39,551 nt of DNA from an uncultured Thermogutta sp. (lineage in GTDB: Bacteria; Planctomycetota; Planctomycetia; Pirellulales; Thermoguttaceae): positions 1 through 39,551 of the forward strand of contig CAKZMM010000076.1 of the NCBI GenBank assembly GCA_937128505.1, given 5' to 3'. The first letter of the stretch is position 1. Each line of letters begins with the position of its first letter. A program made the translations under genes and the position numbers. Under the pieces are notes generated by a model. It searched no databases. It saw only the letters and a program-made list of their open reading frames with translations, and was not told where the DNA came from. Shown here one piece after another: positions 37,296 to 39,551 of this stretch.

Positions 37296-39041
37296 CTAGC
37301 GACGCTTGCGCAACCACATGAGGAGCCGCTGCGTGGAACTGCACAAGCTTGGTATGGGGGTTTGTGGGTTTTCCACGGCGGGCAGTAATTTGGAGGCCAA
37401 CTGCTTCCCCAGCTCTACCCCCCATTGGTCGAAACTATTTGTGTCCCAGATCACTCCCTGCACAAAGATCTTGTGCTCGTACAGGGCGATGAGTTTGCCG
37501 AGGTTGGCTGGGTCGAGCTTTTCAGCAAGGATCGTATTCGAAGGCCGATTGCCCGGGAATAGCCGATGAGGCAGGAGTTCCTCGAGGGACATGCCAGAGC
37601 CCTCCGAACCGGCCTTGCTCAATTCGGCCGCTAATTCTTCGCGCGTTTTGCCGAAGGCCAAGGCTTCGGTTTGGGCCAGCAAATTGGCCAGAAGCTTGCT
37701 GTGGTGATCATTCAGCCGGTAATGGCTTTGAGCAAAGCCGATAAAATCGGCCGGGACAATCTTCGTTCCTTGATGGAGTAATTGGAAGAAGGCATGCTGC
37801 CCGTTGGTGCCCGGTTCACCCCAGAGGATCGGGCCCGTTTGCCAGTCGACAAATTCTGCGCCAGGCGTAGGCCGCAAGCGTGCCGATTTGCCGTTGGACT
37901 CCATATCTAATTGCTGGAGATAAGCGGTGAATCGAGCCAGCGATTGATCGTAGGGCAAGACGGCGTAGCTCGGCCAGCCGAAGAAGTTGTTATACCAGAT
38001 TCCCAAGAGTGCCAGGATCACGGGCATATTCTGGGCAAAAGGCCGCGTGCGGAAGTGCTCATCCATGGCGTGAAAGCCTTGGAGCAGTTGTTGGAAATTC
38101 TGCGGGCCGATTGCCACTGCCAAGGCGAGGCCCACCGCGGAGCAGAGGCTGTATCGGCCGCCGACCCAATCCCAAAATCCGAACATGTTTCGCGACGCAT
38201 CGATGCCGAATGCGGCCACCTGCTCGGCATTGGTGGAGACGGCCACGAAATGTCGAGCGATGGCCTGTTGAGCAGCTTCCTCGGTTTTGGGGGATGCTGC
38301 GTTCAAAAGCCACTGTCGGGCGGATTGGGCATTTGTGATCGTTTCCAACGTGGTGAAGGTCTTGCTCACGATGATGAATAGGGTTTCTGCCGGATCAAGA
38401 CCATGAAGGGCCTCCGACAGATGAGCCCCGTCGATATTGGAGACAAAACGAACGGTCAGACGGCGGTCCGTGTAAGGTTTGAGGGCTTCGAAAGCCATGG
38501 CCGGCCCGAGGTCCGATCCACCGATTCCGATATTGATCACGTTGCGAATCGGTTTGCCGGAGTAACCGAGCCATAGTCCGGCCCGGACCCGGTGGGCAAA
38601 CTCGAAAATTTGGTCCAGCACCGGCCAAACCCCTGGGCCGCCCTCGGCTTGTTCCATCAGATCCTCACCTTCGACGAGCAAAGGCCGCGTGCGTGGGTTG
38701 CGGAGGGCGACGTGTAAGACGGCGCGATTTTCCGTCCGATTGATCCTTTTGCCTGCGAACATCGCGCCGATCCAGTCGCGCAGACCGATCGTCGGAGTTT
38801 CGGCCAGCGCAAGCAGGAGCCGCAGCGTTTCGTCGGTGATTCGGTTCTTGGAGTAGTCGAGCACCAGTCCAAGGTCCTCAATCCAGAACCGCTGGGCCCG
38901 CTGAGGATCAACGGCGAAAAGCTGGCGGAGGTGCAAACGTTTCACCTCGGCATAATGAGCCTGCAAACGCCGCCACTCGGGCAGCTCCGTTAGTTTGGGA
39001 CGGGGAGCAAAGAGCGCTTGGTTGTGTAGCGAGGGTTCCAT
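37296..39041 (-). CDS. pgi: Glucose-6-phosphate isomerase
   Basis: A 581-residue PGI, interconverting glucose 6-phosphate and fructose 6-phosphate. Family landmarks are seen in order: [61 protein letters not shown] and [17 protein letters not shown]. Together these include the sugar-phosphate-binding Ser/Thr residues and the catalytic Glu, His and Lys. The length is of the long (eukaryote/proteobacterial) type. ATG 39041 has no strong SD. It stands alone on the - strand, convergent with the porin gene. Confidence 0.96.
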   Translation of the reverse strand: MEPSLHNQALFAPRPKLTELPEWRRLQAHYAEVKRLHLRQLFAVDPQRAQRFWIEDLGLVLDYSKNRITDETLRLLLALAETPTIGLRDWIGAMFAGKRINRTENRAVLHVALRNPRTRPLLVEGEDLMEQAEGGPGVWPVLDQIFEFAHRVRAGLWLGYSGKPIRNVINIGIGGSDLGPAMAFEALKPYTDRRLTVRFVSNIDGAHLSEALHGLDPAETLFIIVSKTFTTLETITNAQSARQWLLNAASPKTEEAAQQAIARHFVAVSTNAEQVAAFGIDASRNMFGFWDWVGGRYSLCSAVGLALAVAIGPQNFQQLLQGFHAMDEHFRTRPFAQNMPVILALLGIWYNNFFGWPSYAVLPYDQSLARFTAYLQQLDMESNGKSARLRPTPGAEFVDWQTGPILWGEPGTNGQHAFFQLLHQGTKIVPADFIGFAQSHYRLNDHHSKLLANLLAQTEALAFGKTREELAAELSKAGSEGSGMSLEELLPHRLFPGNRPSNTILAEKLDPANLGKLIALYEHKIFVQGVIWDTNSFDQWGVELGKQLASKLLPAVENPQTPIPSLCSSTQRLLMWLRKRR

Positions 39042-39140
39042 CGTTCTTTAGTGCTTGACCGATAGCAATGGTGCTTGGTTAACCGCCGGATATCAATTCT
39101 TACTGGATACTTCGTGTATCGCGATCTCTAGGTATCTTGA

Positions 39141-39260
39141 GATCAGTTGTGCATCTAAACCCTGAGTGGTGCATCTAAATCTCAGTTGTGGATTTAAAAC
39201 TCACTTATGCTTTTGAAAACTCAGTTGTCCTTTTTAAACGGAGTTGTGCATTTAAAACCG
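39141..39260. repeat. 20-bp-period degenerate tandem array, six copies
   Basis: The consensus is about CTCAGTTGTGCATTTAAAAC. Units begin near 39142, 39162, 39182, 39201, 39220 and 39240. Copies show substitutions scattered through the unit. Confidence 0.85.
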
Positions 39261-39301
39261 AGTACGGATGATCCTCGGCTGAAGAAATCGGAGGCGTGAG
39301 A

Positions 39302-39420
39302 CCCGCCCCCCCACTAGGAACCGTCCAGCGAAAAGTTTGGCGGACGGAGTCGACGCTTTCAAGGGCGGGGGAAAGCCAGATTTTTCCCCGCGTAGTCGGG
39401 GAGGAGAGTTTTGGAACTCT
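39302..39420. other. Hairpin-rich segment, possible structured RNA
   Basis: CCGTCC (39321-39326) pairs with GGACGG (39342-39347), enclosed by CCCGCCC (39302-39308) with GGGCGGG (39363-39369). CCCCG/CGGGG (39386-39390/39397-39401) and AGAGTT/AACTCT (39405-39410/39415-39420) follow. Alternative helices GCTTTC/GAAAGC (39355-39360/39371-39376) and GGGGAAA/TTTCCCC (39368-39374/39383-39389) would compete with these. Such mutually exclusive stems resemble an attenuator, but this is by eye only. Confidence 0.35.
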
Positions 39421-39467
39421 AACCGGCACGCAGCAATAACTATCTTCCAGATAGCTGCTCCCCAAGA

Positions 39468-39551
39468 CTTGCAAATATCTTGTAAAAAGGCTTGCAAATA
39501 TCTTGTAAAAAGACTTGTAAATATCGCGTAACTAATCTTGTAAATATCTTG
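39468..39551. repeat. 23-bp tandem array, cut by the window end
   Basis: Units begin at 39468, 39491, 39514 and 39537, all starting CTTGnAAATATC. Units 1 and 2 differ only in the last base; unit 3 is more diverged; unit 4 is truncated by the window. There are no spacers between units. Confidence 0.9.

Larger units (their letters stand above)
39042..39551. other. Upstream region of pgi: two repeat arrays and a structured segment
   Basis: No credible gene. From left to right it holds a 20-bp-period array (39141-39260), a hairpin-rich GC segment (39302-39420) and a 23-bp-period array that runs off the window (39468-39551). The pgi promoter should lie near 39050-39140; none was assigned. Confidence 0.6.

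Noticed and set aside
39468-39551. CRISPR array
   Set aside because: The 23-bp units abut one another with no unique spacers, and no cas gene is present.

Overview
The window reads as a chromosomal segment of a planctomycete, most likely a member of the Pirellulales or a Thermogutta-like lineage. This rests on the moderately GC-rich DNA, long intergenic gaps, an SHD1-domain protein, a lipoprotein resembling a planctomycete-type family (DUF6655, recalled from memory) and a DcaP-like porin with a long low-complexity N-terminal part. The exact taxon is inference. No tRNA, rRNA, insertion sequence, prophage or CRISPR array was recognised.

Left part (about 1.2-9.7 kb, + strand): a 526-residue protein fuses a receiver domain, a glycine-cleavage-H-like domain without the lipoyl lysine, a second receiver-like domain and an unrecognised C-terminal domain. 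It precedes heterodisulfide-reductase genes in the order hdrC, hdrB, hdrA, followed by an MvhD/FlpD-type [2Fe-2S] protein. Together they look like the soluble core of a flavin-based electron-bifurcating or electron-confurcating complex. Its electron donor module is not in the window. A lipoprotein gene closes this part.

Middle part (about 10.3-32.5 kb, almost entirely - strand): a housekeeping and replication block. In transcription order from high to low coordinates it runs dnaA, dnaN, dciA (DUF721), gyrB, lipA, mfd, a PpiC/SurA-type foldase and an iron-type alcohol dehydrogenase. After one + strand lipoprotein gene come dnaG, rpoD and a coiled-coil/zinc-ribbon protein. The dnaA product keeps its DNA-binding domain, but its ATPase domain has lost the Walker A and Walker B residues. 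The AT-rich gap upstream of dnaA, where gene orientation switches, is the best origin candidate, although no consensus DnaA boxes were found.

Right part (33.4-39.6 kb): an SHD1 protein with a 162-bp internal repeat, a DcaP-like outer-membrane porin, and pgi on the opposite strand. Two structured intergenic segments and a 23-bp-period array that runs off the window end lie here.

The most unusual signal across the window is in the non-coding DNA. Nearly every intergenic gap carries one or more short head-to-tail duplications (units about 10-61 bp, mostly 17-31 bp). Unit sequences are unrelated between loci, and some copies are still perfect. At least three of them reach across a stop codon, so the 3' end of a gene is copied into the spacer.
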